From: Atrichornis clamosus
Lineage: Eukaryota > Chordata > Aves > Passeriformes > Menuridae
DNA length: 64,000 bases
Reading direction: 5' to 3'
Assembly (NCBI GenBank): GCA_013400975.1
Contig: WBMZ01004770.1
Span: 434,001-498,000 of the forward strand
Of this stretch, positions 1 through 12,130 are shown piece after piece. Every line of letters begins with the position of its first letter. The stretch's first letter is position 1. A program made the translations under genes and the position numbers. The notes under the pieces are model-generated. The model was not told the origin of the DNA. It saw only the letters and a list, made by a program, of their open reading frames with translations, and ran no database searches.

Positions 1-49
1 TATTCAAAATAATGTCTCCTCTGAATCACATTTATTTATCCATATGTTT

Positions 50-275
50 TTGGCACCTTTCTCGCCGAAAGCCCAGGGAACGTGCCAAGCAGAGTGTACC
101 CAGGATTTCAATATCCAGAGCCCTTTGTTTACAGACCTCAAAGCGCTTGTCAGAGGGGCGAGGCATCATTGTCTCTCATTGACAGAGGGAGAATAGCCCG
201 CGGCTCACCCAAGGTCACGGCACACAGCTCCCATGCAAAAGAGCTGCTGGGGTTTTCTGCCCGGGTTTGCCTTTT
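50..275 (-). repeat. Ancient MIR-type CORE-SINE copy (amniote-wide family), antisense
   Basis: The + strand reads as the reverse complement of a MIR-like element. CTCAAAGCGCTT at 137-148 matches the family's conserved middle. A degenerate ACAGA-GGGAGAAT stretch sits at 182-194, where the family has ACAGATGGGGAAAC. CCCAAGGTCAC at 208-218 is followed by CACAGCT and a GAGCTG..GGG block, in the family order. Upstream, CACCTTTC..CCGAAAG near 55-70 may be a further part. The copy is old and heavily mutated, yet it keeps about ten CpGs between 60 and 350, which is unusual for neutral ancient DNA. The match is to the consensus as I remember it, not to a search. The family is known in amniotes; exaptation is inference. 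Confidence 0.65.
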
Positions 276-3200
276 TTAGGTAAATAATGCAGCACTTAAA
301 CGTGCTGGCAGGAGTCATGGCCTCAGCGCTGGGGACTCCCACGTGAGAACTCAGATGATGTGGAACTGATGCAAGAAACACAGCAAATGCTTTTTCCATA
401 CCACAGACCTTTTATTTGCAGAATTTTGACCTGTTGACAGGTTTGGTTTTTCTTATGGTTTCTTTACAACTTCATTTGTCAGCTCTCTGGTCTTTAAATT
501 AGATACTCCTTAGATTAAAGCCATAGATGCTGAAAAGTTTAAGCAATTTATTTAAGCAGGATAAAGAAAGTAGGTGAAAGTTTTATTTTGAATATCAACC
601 ATTCTGGTCACCAGTGACTGTACCTGTGTGAAGGCACTTTAGATCCCCAGGCTGGCACAATTCAACCTTGTTTGTTATTTGAACACTGTGCCTGATATGG
701 CAGATGCTTTCAGCCATATACTGGCTGTCTTTTCATTGCTATTCCTCATTCTAGTAAAGTCCATTTTTGCTCTTGCAAATTTTTGGAAGCAAGTGTTGGA
801 TGGGAAGGAATCACAGGTATTCCAAACGGCTTCATTTTTATCTCGCTTACCTCAGGAATTGGTGGTGAGCATCTTAATTTGCTATTTTCTCCTTGATTGT
901 ATTTTTTGATAAAAACAGCTAGTCGTTCAATTTTTACTAGTGTGCTCTTTGGCTAGACCGGATTTCCTTGTTTTCTTTCCTCAAAACTTACCCAGTGCTT
1001 CAAAAAGAACAGATGCCACTTTTTCCTGAAACTTTGCTTCAGAAGTGAGGTGTGTGAGTGACATCTCTGTGGCACCCATTGACACAGAGGTACAGAACCT
1101 GTTTAACAGTGATGCTGCTTAATTTTCATCTCTTTTGTTAGGACAAAAATAATGTTCAAAGCCCGTTCTAATGTAGTATAAGGGCTCCAAGCTTCCCTTT
1201 AGGTGAAGTGCAGCGCAGAGGGTTCAGATGCTGAGGTCTCAGTCTGATACTCACTGAAAGTTTTGATGCTGGAAGCAGTATTTGCATGGCTCAGTTGGAG
1301 CACTGGGGTTAGGACTCTCTGTGCTCAGCAGAGACAGGGCTGAGCTTGCTTGGAGGGGGCTGAGACCAAGGGAATTAGTCTGGAAGAAGCCCAGGTGGAG
1401 AGTGGCTATAAGAGATAAATCAGTGGCCGTGGTGCTGTGTGAGCAGATCTGGCCATGTGCTGCTCTGAGCTTAGTGAGACAAGCTGCTCCTGGAAGATCC
1501 TTGGGTTGAACTGGTAAAAATGGGGTGCTTTGAGGACAGTGTTCCAGGCTTGACTCTGTCTTTTATCAGCTTAAGGGTTTTAAGGTGGTTTCAACATTGA
1601 TTTTCATGTCTGAGTTTTTCCGTGTTGGATTTTCATTATTGCTCAGATAACACAAACTACAAATATTTGTGGTTACTGATCAGCTGATGGAAATATGAGC
1701 ATTGCGTGACTGGCTGCTCGGTTCCATCTGAGGATATTCAGTATCAGTTAAGGTTAGGATCCAACAACAGCCAAATGAACACTCAAGAGAGGTCAATAAA
1801 CTGCAAATAAGATCTCTTCTAGATTATCCTTTTTCCAAGCTGTTTGAAATGAACTTTTCTTCAGCTTTGCATGAAGAGACTTGCTAGCATTTTGTCGTTT
1901 ACAAACTAATCAAAACTGAATCATTTACCAGTCCATAACGTTCATGCCTCTGTTGCTTAATATGAAAACACAAAAATATATAACAAACAAGAGATCCATT
2001 TTGGCTTTAGTTATCAGCATCCAAAGAATATACTGCATTTAAGTAGTGAGATAATTTCCAGCTATTCAGAGCTAAGCAGAAATATCATACCACTTCACTA
2101 AACATCCGTGGTTTATATAAAAATATAGATTTCCTTTAAGTGCTTTACTTAAGTCTTTGGTAAATCATATTTACGTTATTATTGTTTATGTTCCGAGAAG
2201 TCAGGAGAAGGACAACATTGTTGCAGTTTATGTGGTTTCATGATTCACACTTGATGAGGTCGCTATCAAATGATGGAAAAGAAACCACTGACAAGTTTAT
2301 AGCTGAGCTGTGCCATAGGACACATGGCAAGAACACAAAAGCACGGGCAGGTCGCTGTGGTTTTATAATCAGTATTTTATATTCCCAAATGTGTTTTTGT
2401 TTGGGTCTTTTTGAATCATTCCACTCAGGGAAAGCACCATTTTTACCTGAAGTTTGGCTTTGCCGAGGCGTGAATATGTTAATCTGCTCAAATATCACCT
2501 CCTCACAGCTAATAAAAATGTGGATTGCAAGGGTCAGTGTTTTGCAAAGAATTCATCTGAATTCTCACCCAATCCTAAAGTTCAAGCAGAAGAAAAGTGG
2601 ATCAGAAAATCTCATGGTGGCTAATGGTTCAAGCGGCAAGCATCTGATTCTTATGATGATGTAATTGGGCAGATCCAGATTACCAAAGTTTAAACTCTGA
2701 CCTTCCTGATACTGATTTCTTTTTTCCCTCTGTAATGTCAGGAGTTTATTTATTGCATTGTCACATTCTGTCTGCTTTGTCCAAATTTCAAGAGAATACT
2801 GGGGAATCTCAAAGGGTACACACAAGTGTCTGGAGTGGACATGGTCAGACCAGAGACATGACACTGGCACAGCAACCATCCTGAAGTGAAAGAATATTTT
2901 TTTGGATCAAAATTTTTTTCTTCCAGTTGTAACTGTCTTTTCTTCATGCTGCCTATCTGTCAAAGGTAACTTTGGCTCTTACCCTGTTTAAGGCCCCAGT
3001 TTAAATGTCTGGGTGCTGGTTTGGGGATTGGCATGTGCCGATGTTAAGTCATGGGTTTGTTTCTCCATCTGCCCAAGGTTGATAGGAATCAGTTGTGCTG
3101 GTGGGTGAAAGATGTAGTACTAGGTGATTGTTCTGTGGAGATGACTGTGGTGAATTTCTTGTGGTGAACCTCTCATTTCTCTATGGGTGGTTAAGCAGGA

Positions 3201-3737
3201 TCTGCTGATGTTTCTCACCTTTTTTTGATGTCTTGGCTGGGCAGAACTGGACTACAGAGGAAACTTGTAGCACGTCTGACTGTACTGCTTTGGAAAATAT
3301 TTGTTCTTTTTTATATTTCCAACTGCCCCGTTAGGATATTAAGCCTGTACAGAGGTCTCCAGAGCTCAAGTCTCATGCTGGAAAATTCCATTCAGAGTAT
3401 GCTGTGAATTCCTATTAAGATATAAGTGCTGCTGTGAGTGTCTTCAGGGAGGATGTGGACTTGTGTAGGTGTATTTGTGACTTTTCCCAAGGCTGATAAA
3501 CCAAAGCAAAGATGCCAGGAAATTAATTTTAATCAGATGAAATCCAAAGTGCTCCGAAGCTGTTTTTTCTCAGCTCTACTGAGTTTTGGGTAAAACTATA
3601 TAAGAAATCTTAAGCAATTCAGTGCAGAGCATATAAAACTGCTGATGGATGGAACTGGGACTTGTTTCTGAACCAACAAACTACCAGGAAAGTCCATTGT
3701 AGGATCCCTATTTCCATGAACAAGAAAGGAAAAGACA

Positions 3738-3765
3738 AGAAATCAGTATCAGAAATCAGTATCAG
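3738..3765. repeat. 13-bp tandem duplication
   Basis: The unit AGAAATCAGTATC occurs twice head to tail (3738-3750 and 3751-3763), then a partial third copy starts. A 16-bp match in inverted orientation, CCTGATACTGATTTCT, lies at 2705-2720, about 1 kb upstream. The duplication probably arose by slippage. Confidence 0.85.
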
Positions 3766-6499
3766 GGTAACTTTATAAAAGCAGAGGTAGATGATGCAGG
3801 GCTTCACCCCTGAGTCTGTCAAGTGTGAGGCTTTTCAGTAACACATGCCAGCCAACAAGGAGGGCAGGGTGGTTATGGAATGCTGGCCAGAGCTTAGGCT
3901 TACACCAAGCAATGGGAAAGGCAAGAAGAGCATTTGCTTGTCTGGTTTTTCTTTAATATTGGAGAGGGAGGCAGGCAGAGTCACTCAGCCCTGCTTCGCT
4001 AGACCCAAAACTGGATGGAAGGGAAAGCAGGTCAGTTCCTGGAAACATCTTTCTTTTGGCTCATTTGAACAAGATTCTTCAATCTGTTTATTATCATTTG
4101 GATGCTTAGGGATCACTGAGTAGGGAGTTTTATCTTAGACCGAGTTCACAGGGCTTGGACTTTGCTCCTCGAAGCTGCTGTCAAGCACTGTGCAGAGCTA
4201 AAGCAAACCATGAAAATTTCAAGATTTTTCAACTCTCCTGTTTGATATCTCCCTCTTGTGTGAGTTTTTTTCCTTCACTCTATATAGAGAAAAACTTAAA
4301 TACATATTTTTCTAAGAGATTGCTGTCTAAATTTTCCTTAAGTTAAAACATGTGTTTTGTTGCAAACTTTAGATATTTATCTGTTTTTCTGTTTTTTTTC
4401 TTTCCCTTTTATACTTTTACCCTCTCCTTAGGGACCCAAAGCAAAACGCCAATGTCTCTTCCAGACAACGTTAGAAGGACAAGAGATAAAGCAGGGTTAT
4501 ATTTGCTTTCAGAAAAGCTTGAGATAACCGGTTGCCAAGCTCTGCATCTGGGTGGATGGGGAGCAGTGAATGCAGAGCCATGCACGTCAGCTCCATGGGG
4601 AACAGGCAGCGAAGCTCCTTTCTTTCTTCTCCAGGGAAAGTGGACAAATTCAGTGTAGACAGTAGCAGAAGTCCTTGCCCATCCCTAAAAGTATTAGAGC
4701 TCCTAAAACCTCCTTTAGCAAATGCTTGCCTTTCTACTGAAATAAAAGGCCTTATTCATGTTCTTGGTTGCCGTGAGTTTGGCACCTTCCAAGAGCATTG
4801 TGTAATTTCTGTTTTTAATAATGTGATGCATGATTAGAACATGGAGGAATATATAGCATGTGACAGACCAAGAATAGAGCAACAGATGATATTTTCAGAC
4901 TGAATTTCTCATTTCTGGGCTCAGAATTCCTGGGAGTTGTCATAAGGCTCATCTGCGTGGCCATTTCCCAGGAGGAAAAGGCCAGGTCTCTGAGAGTGGG
5001 GAGTGTCTGCCCCTTCCCTGAAGGGTATTTGTGAATCGAAAATTAAATCCACTCTGTCTCACTGTGTGTCAGGAGTAAGTGAGCAATTGTAAAACAGTCA
5101 TATTTTGGGCTGTTCCCTGTAACCAAAAGTTTCTTACTCTCTAGAGCAACCATGCATTTCTCTCAATTTTTTAGCCAAACATTAATCTGGGAAGCCAAAA
5201 TTATGCTGGGTGATAAATGAAAAAAAAATCTGCATAACTGAGTGACTATTTCACCTTTCTTCTTGTGTTTCGAGATTAAACAACCCTCCTTCCCCATGCC
5301 CACAAAAGCTATGCTCCTGGCTTTTAAGAAAATTGTTTTTCCAGGAAAATTCCGTTTTTCAGCTGTGTGTCCACCCAGCCAGTAATCTTTGTCTGTGCAG
5401 CTTTTATAAACAGGTACATGTGGATTTCTAGAACAAAACAGCCATAAACTGCAGTGACATTGGTGACAATGCAGACCAGGAACTAAATTCAGTCCCTTTG
5501 TAAAGGTGACACTCAGTTCAGTGGCATGGTTTGCATTGGAATATTAAAAGTTAGCATAGGAGAAACATGCAGCTCACTGGTGGTGTAGCTTTGGGGATTA
5601 TTAGGGAGGATATTAATTTAAGTAGCTCAGGACTTAATCCAGGGAGGTAACTTAAAAGGAGTTAGAAACAGCAAGCAGGAACCTGGCACTGCTGGAGAAA
5701 ATGAAGAAACAGCTGGAGAACAGGGCTGGCCTCACAGTTATTTTGCACGGCAGCGAGTGGCATCGGGAATAAGTCAGGCAATAGTCTTCTGTCCAGCTTG
5801 TGAGGTGTATTTCCTGCTCCCAAAGCCTGTGTCGTGATTGTCACCAAAATGATAGTTCACGGACAGCAGATAATCCTGTGGGTTGGGTGGTGGAAACTTT
5901 TACTTTGCTTTGAAAGATGGAAATAGCAGAGTGAAACCGAACTTCAGTGCAAAGGAGAAAGATTCAGGAGGAGGGGGGATGAATTAGTCTCACTTCACTG
6001 GAGCAAGACATGCTAGAGAGCTTTACACTGTCTGAGGAATGGGCTTGTGTAGGGATAAAATGATGGGAGTATTATCATATTGCCTTAAACTGCTGTAAAA
6101 GGAAGATTTTGTTTGTTGGAAATTTATAGTGGCATGTAGGAGTGTTTATGTGAACAGCAGAAAGAAAAAATGCATTTGGTAATATCCTGACCATGTGTGT
6201 TTACTAGGCTTAGCTTGATTTTCCTGTGACTGAATTTTAATTTCAGTCTACTCCCCTCCAAATATCTGCTTTATTCTCCCTCATTTCTGCTGGTTACTGG
6301 GTTAAGTGTAGTGATGTATTGTGAGAAATGTCTCTGTAACCAGCCTGTCTGTGAAGGACCATGGCCAAAAGAACAGAGAAAGTGACACACAGAGCATGAA
6401 AATCCCGTGGAGGTCGATGACTGTGTGCACACCAACACGTGGAGATGTACATATATAGAGGGAGGAAAGGAGGGGTGGAGCAAGAAGTTTCGAACTTTG

Positions 6500-9400
6500 A
6501 TCAGTTGTGAGAACTGACCCTGCAAAACTTTTTGAAGCTCTTTGCATGAGTATCTTTGATTTGCTGTAATGAGTAACGTACTTACAAGGGATTATTTCAT
6601 CTCCCAGGGGACAGCCTGACCCCTCTCACCCCCTCTTATCGGAGGCGTGAGGAGCCACGGGGGAGGCAAATTGTGTTTTGCCCTTCCCCAAAGGGTGTGT
6701 GCAGGGATGGAGTCTGGCAGGCTGAAAAAAAGTCCAGCAGAATGAATTTGCTGGCCCTCCATGTGGCTCTCTCAAGTGTTTAGTCTTGGCTGTGTGGCTC
6801 TGGGTGCTGGGTCCTGCAGCCCCTGGGATGAGGGGCATGGCTGGAGGCTGAATTCAGGTGGTATCACCTGTGTACCCATACACACCTACACCTATACACC
6901 TCCTAATATCCCAGCCTAACTCCACCCGTAGGCGCTTCACTGAAGTGTGTACACACTTATTACAAAATCCTTCTGTACATTTTGCTCCTCTTTTCCTCTT
7001 GATTTAAATGTCCCGATGAATATTTATTATATCCAATTAAATTTTAGTAGCATATTTGGTTGTCGGGAATAAAATCTTTATTATTATTTACATATTCTTT
7101 TGTTATTTGCATATCTTTATTTACATCTGCAGCTTTATTATTAATGCACACATACAACTTTTAAAGTAAAGACAAAGCCTTTGACTAGAAGGAGGTTTAA
7201 ATGCAAGTGTTTACACTGCTAATATCTGCCAGAGAAAATATAGAACAGAAACTCATACCTATAAATTCTCATGCTCAGGAAAAGACATTTCTAATGTCTT
7301 ATTGCTATTCTCTTTTTTTTCTTCATGATGAATGTTAAATATAGAAGTTTAGCATGTGGAAAAAAACGTGAATTTCTGCATCTGATCTAGATCTACCCAG
7401 TGAATATCTAGGAAGCAAGCAATTTGTCAGGACTTTTCAGACTAAAGTTTCTATAGCACATGGCTTGTAGAGAGCGGTGATTTACAATTCCCTGTGAAAG
7501 CTTTTCTGGGCTGAAAAGCTAATAGATGATGTTGCTATTTAAGTGCTAAGAGAATGTTTTCAGCCCTCAAAGGTTAGGATCAAATAAAAGTTGTGTTTCC
7601 TGGAACACACAAGGGAGAGGTTTTATCCTGAACTGATGTGTCTCTGTTATTTATCTGTTTGAATTCATTGGAAAATAAATGTTTTCACCGGGGAAATATT
7701 TTATTTTAGTATGAAGAGCCATTGAACACATACATCTGCCTTGGTGCAAAATTAGCTGTGATATTAAACTCGTGTTCAAAGGTATACTGGCAAACATTCA
7801 TGTGGAGTCCAAAAACACTCATTACTCTTCTTTGATTCTACAAAGCTGCCATAGGTTTTCTGTATTAGTACCCACACAGCTACCTGGTGAATGAGATGGA
7901 TTTAATGCCTTAGAGATGTGAGAATTCCTTGAGGACTTTTGTGGCCTGTCTTGATATGGAGGTCTTAAGTACAATTTATGAATTCTGGTTGAAATTATGA
8001 AGTTGCTGGTATGAAAAATGGGAGCATCTTGGATTGCTGCAGATAGTGAATCCATCATTTTCTCACAAGGTCTGTCACGTTCTGCAGTGTAATGACCACG
8101 GAGAGTCACTCATCTTAATGCCTTTGTTCTGAACAGGGAGCTGGGAGAATGGATTTTCTCCCATAATGTCAGGAGAGGGAAATAAGGACTTTGGTAATTT
8201 CTTGGACAGAAGCAAGAGGATGAAACATTTGTTGTAAAAGAAGTCGTGGAGGAACAAGAAACACAAGTGGAGCTCCAAGGAGGGAATAAATAATTTCTTA
8301 AGAGAAAAACCCAACCTAATGGCAGGACCCAGAGTAGGGCCAGAGAAAGTTGGCAAGTGGAGCTGAAAAACTCTCTCTGAAAAGAAGCCATGAGACAGCA
8401 GAAAAAAATCCTCATCAGCTAATGAGCTCGGATTCCTGTCCAAGGAATTCTCCAAAGTGCTGAGGAACCAGAGAGAAAGAAATAAATATAAGCACTGTTA
8501 TATTTGTTTATGTATCTTTTGACTTCATGATAAGTGACAGGGATATTTTGTACTTGGACACACATGAGGATGTGTAAAGGATCCTTGTGTTTATAGTTTG
8601 CAACTGCTAATACTAAAATCCTCTGGCTGGAGAGTATTCCCTGATGTATAACCACCCACAGATGACACTGTGGTCTCCCCCAACAGTGAGTTTGTATTTT
8701 CTTTTCACTGTTAGTGCAGTGGTGACCACTTTTTGCCAGTGTCTGATTTTCTGTCACCATTGACGAGCTCTTAACCAGAGGGCAGAGCAATGAAGCACAG
8801 TTTGGGTTTGCTTTGCTAAGACCCCCTTGGTGCAAATTCTTTCTGGCAAATTGGAAGTCTGGTCTGATCCATGCCTTTTGTATCTTAAACAGAAGTGGGA
8901 AAAGCCTTCGTCACACGAATAACTTCGTTTTGTGCCATCGAAACATCTCTTCCTTTGCTTTGCAAGTCAGACTTCAGTGAGCCCTGGTGAGAGGACTTGC
9001 AGTGTGTTTTTGAACTTGAGAAATGACAGAGACCTCCAGCACAGGGTGTAAAACATAATTCCTGCTACTTCATCTCTTTTCAGTGACAGTGTAGTGGAAA
9101 ACAGAGCTGAGCACACAATGCAGAGTCACTTTTTCCTGTCTCTGCAAGATGTTGCTTTAAAATTAGGTGAGATGCATTGATTTGAGAAAGCCAGGAGCGG
9201 GGCCCTGAGGAGGTGAAAGAAGAGATGCTACTTGCTCTGTTAGAGCTATTTACTGGCCAGCTTTTATTTTCGTCTTTTATGTTACTGAGAAATTCATACA
9301 TTGTATTTGCCTTTTGTGCACAGCTCTCAACAAGTATCTCTTTGTCAGCCTTACAAAGGGCAATAAACTCTGTGTTGCAAACAAGGCTCAGTAGTCGCTG

Positions 9401-11450
9401 GACATTATGACTAATTGTAATGCAGCATATATCCTTGAGGACTATAAACCTATATTAAAAGACAATGGTTGAGAGAAAAGCTATTGAATTGAGATAGTAC
9501 TCATGTAACCCCACGGGGGCTCAACAGACAACAAGGAGGCCATTGATACCAGCTCTAATACAAAAAGCCACACAGACAGAGAGTCATCCAAACCAGTATG
9601 GTGTGCGGATGACCACATAGCTCAGTTTAATGCTGCTTTTGTTTTGTTCTCACTTAGAGGCAGACAACACACACTGGAACATCAGAATTAGTTCTGTTTA
9701 GATTGCTGCAGAGGGAACAAACGAGAAAATTGATGGAGCAGTGCCCCCCCACCCCCCTTCTCTTGTTGTGTGTTAATGTGTCTGAAATCTGCCCAGTCCC
9801 AGGGTAAATTCTGTAATAAAAGTGAAAGAGAACAGACTGTTTTGTTGTGGGTTTTTTTCCCCTAAAAGACTGAGCAATGTTGAAGGTTTTTTTGCTATTT
9901 CTCTCTTTTCAGCTCTTTTTTCTTACTTGCATGTTCTGAATCAGTTCAGGTCTGATGATACCACTGATCTTCTGATACTGTCAGCAGAGTTTTTAGTTAG
10001 GATGTGAAAATGCAAGCAATCAGTGTTTAAAATGCATTGCAAGTGATGGCAGAACTGATCAGAACCTAGGAGGGATTTCAGGTTGAGGAATCCTGCTTTT
10101 GGCTCTTATGTCTTGAGGTGGGTTTTTCTTGGGTTTGGGCTCACCTTCATACCCCAATATTGTATTAGTCACTGAATGAGTTGCTCTAAAAATCACTTCC
10201 ATCTCTGGAATGATACTTTTTCTCCTTTGCATAGTTATAATTATTTGGGTTGTAACCTATGTGTCTCTGTGCACAAAGCCAGTATTTTTATGAGACTTGT
10301 CTAAGAAAATGACAATCCTTGAAATTGTGTTTGTCTGTCTTTGTTCTGGTATTAGGAACAAGAGTGTCCCTATAATTTAAAGATGACCAAGCCTGTAGTT
10401 AGAGCCTACTTGATAGATTAATTAATGATAAACTCCACCCAGAAGATTCACAATCCATTGCTTTACTAGCTTTATCAGGAAAGCTAAGGAAATATTCATA
10501 AACAGAATCAGATCAAGGATCTACTTCCTTGTCATTTTTTATTGCTTTAAGTTGCTTAGATTTAAATTTTTCAGGGCCTTTGTAAGTACAATTGCTGTCA
10601 CAATGGGTGTGTAACTGCCCCAGGACAGATAAAAGCCCCTCTTCACGCAGGCTTGCTCAAGCCCCATGCAGGACTCTGTTCTCTATTTCTCTATTGCAGG
10701 ATGCCTCTCTCATTCTGTTCTTCAGACTCTTTATTTTAACTTCCCCCCAATGTGATTTTATTCCTTCTTTCATGAGATGATTTTTGCCCGATTGTAGTCT
10801 CTCAACAGTGTCTGTGTAGCACCTCCATCTGCTTTTGTCCTGTGAAGGAATTGACTTTAAAGAAACACCCTAAGTGGGAATTATGCTTTTATTGGAGCCA
10901 ATATTTTACCCAGTGAATTAGTCCCAGTGGAATGAATAGGACGATTTGCATGCTTAACATTAGGCACACTGAAGTCCTTCACTAAATCAGGTCTAATGTG
11001 CACATTGAACTTCCCCTGACTTACTAGAAATTCTGCAGTCCAAAAAACCTGTGATTTAAAGCCACCATGTGAAAACCTGGGCATGTTGTGGCCAGTGCCA
11101 AAGCTGGCTGTGATGTCTGTGGAGCCAGGGTGGTGCCTCAGCTGCTGATCCCTCAGACAGATACCCCAAGAACACAAAACCTGCAGCCAGGAGCCATCCA
11201 GCAAATGAACCCTGTCTTACACCGAAGGCTTAGGTATTTCAAGAGTTAACCTACAAATGTGAACACAGTCATTTTGTATGAATTTCACTGCTGCCTTTTT
11301 CCTGTTAAATAAATTTGTTTCTTTTTAAACTGACTTCAAGAAAGAATAAGAGGGGAAAAAAAATTCCACCTTTTTGTTAAATTAGCTTAAAGCCAACAAA
11401 CTAAAACCTCTTGATGTTCTCCAATGCAATTCATTATTCTGGTGCAGTAC
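6500..11450. other. Noncoding AT-rich stretch, no gene seen
   Basis: No gene or mobile element is supported. At 7070-7150 there is a very AT-rich patch with three degenerate copies of a TTATTTACAT-like unit and one perfect POU octamer (ATTTGCAT, 7105-7112). A C-rich run interrupted by one A lies at 9744-9757. Open frames here are short and unconvincing. Confidence 0.7.
9744..9757. repeat. Poly-C low-complexity run
   Basis: Seven C, one A, then six C. This is simple low-complexity sequence and prone to slippage. Confidence 0.85.
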
Positions 11451-11496
11451 TCTTTTTCTTTTTTCCCCCCTCTTCTTTTTTTTTTTTCCCTTTCCA
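11450..11496. repeat. Pyrimidine-rich low-complexity tract
   Basis: A nearly uninterrupted run of T and C, including a stretch of about twelve T. It resembles a polypyrimidine tract, but no AG acceptor and open exon follow in a convincing way. Confidence 0.75.
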
Positions 11497-11504
11497 TTGC
11501 CTGA

Positions 11505-11830
11505 ATAATGTTCTTTGAAGACTACATCATCAATAAACCACTCTGGTGAGGTTTAGAGGGCCTAGAATAATGAATAACAATTAGGGGCATTTAAAAGGTA
11601 ATATTTTTTCCTGCAATTTGGGAATTGATTTATGAAGTTGGGGATCCTCCAATTTCATCAAATAAATGGTTTCTTAAACCAATTCTTCTTACCGTCATTG
11701 TAACACCTTTAGATCTGGCACGGTTAGCAAGCTTTCTTGCCAACTTATTGTTTTTGATGCAAATGAAGCATCTCAACCTGCACAATTAGCAGAATTCCTG
11801 TCTAAAAATGTTATATGTTTTCTACAGCCC
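11505..11830. promoter_or_regulatory. Candidate conserved noncoding element with SOX/POU-like motifs
   Basis: The block is dense in homeodomain-type cores: AACAATTAG at 11577-11585 and CACAATTAGC near 11781. It also holds a SOX-type ATTGTT (11747-11752) four bases before a perfect POU octamer ATGCAAAT (11757-11764). The general texture, with AT-rich homeobox cores and no repeats, is typical of developmental enhancers. The motifs are seen directly; enhancer function is inference, and conservation could not be tested. Confidence 0.3.
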
Positions 11831-11939
11831 AGTTAAAGTAGCACAGTATCAATTTTACAGTGAGGACTATCCTGTTGGGTTTCATCTGTGTGATGTTACA
11901 TTTGTTTTTAAAATGAAAGCCATAGATATTTTTTGCTCG

Positions 11940-12130
11940 TGACATTTCTTGCAAAGATGTTAGAATTTAAGGGCCTGATGAGCACACCTCAAACGGAGCC
12001 GTGTCGTGAGCTTGGATAAGTGAGTAAAAGGTCACAGTCCTGCTTAGCAGCCCTGAAGAACAAATCATAATGCCAAAACCAGTCAGTGAAATCAATCAGC
12101 GAATGTGTAAAACACATGGAACATAGTAGT
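11940..12130. promoter_or_regulatory. Candidate conserved noncoding element with PBX-like site
   Basis: An unusual local set of CpGs (AACGGAGCCGTGTCGTGAG near 11994-12012, CAGCGAAT near 12098) sits beside an ATCAATCA motif resembling a PBX/HOX site. CpG retention in otherwise CpG-depleted DNA hints at constraint or low methylation. No reading frame or repeat explains it. Confidence 0.25.

Larger units (their letters stand above)
1..6500. other. Noncoding AT-rich stretch, no gene seen
   Basis: Apart from the MIR copy at the left edge and a small duplication near 3.74 kb, I see no gene, RNA or intact mobile element. The longest open frame is 2182-2664 on the + strand. Its predicted product has no recognisable domain, signal peptide or repeat, and no splice sites frame it. 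Short T-rich runs occur near 4390. The stretch could be intergenic or intronic. Confidence 0.7.

Noticed and set aside
1280..1287. Perfect POU octamers at 1280, 7105 and 14926
   Set aside because: Isolated octamers are expected a few times by chance in 64 kb of AT-rich DNA and lack partner motifs here.
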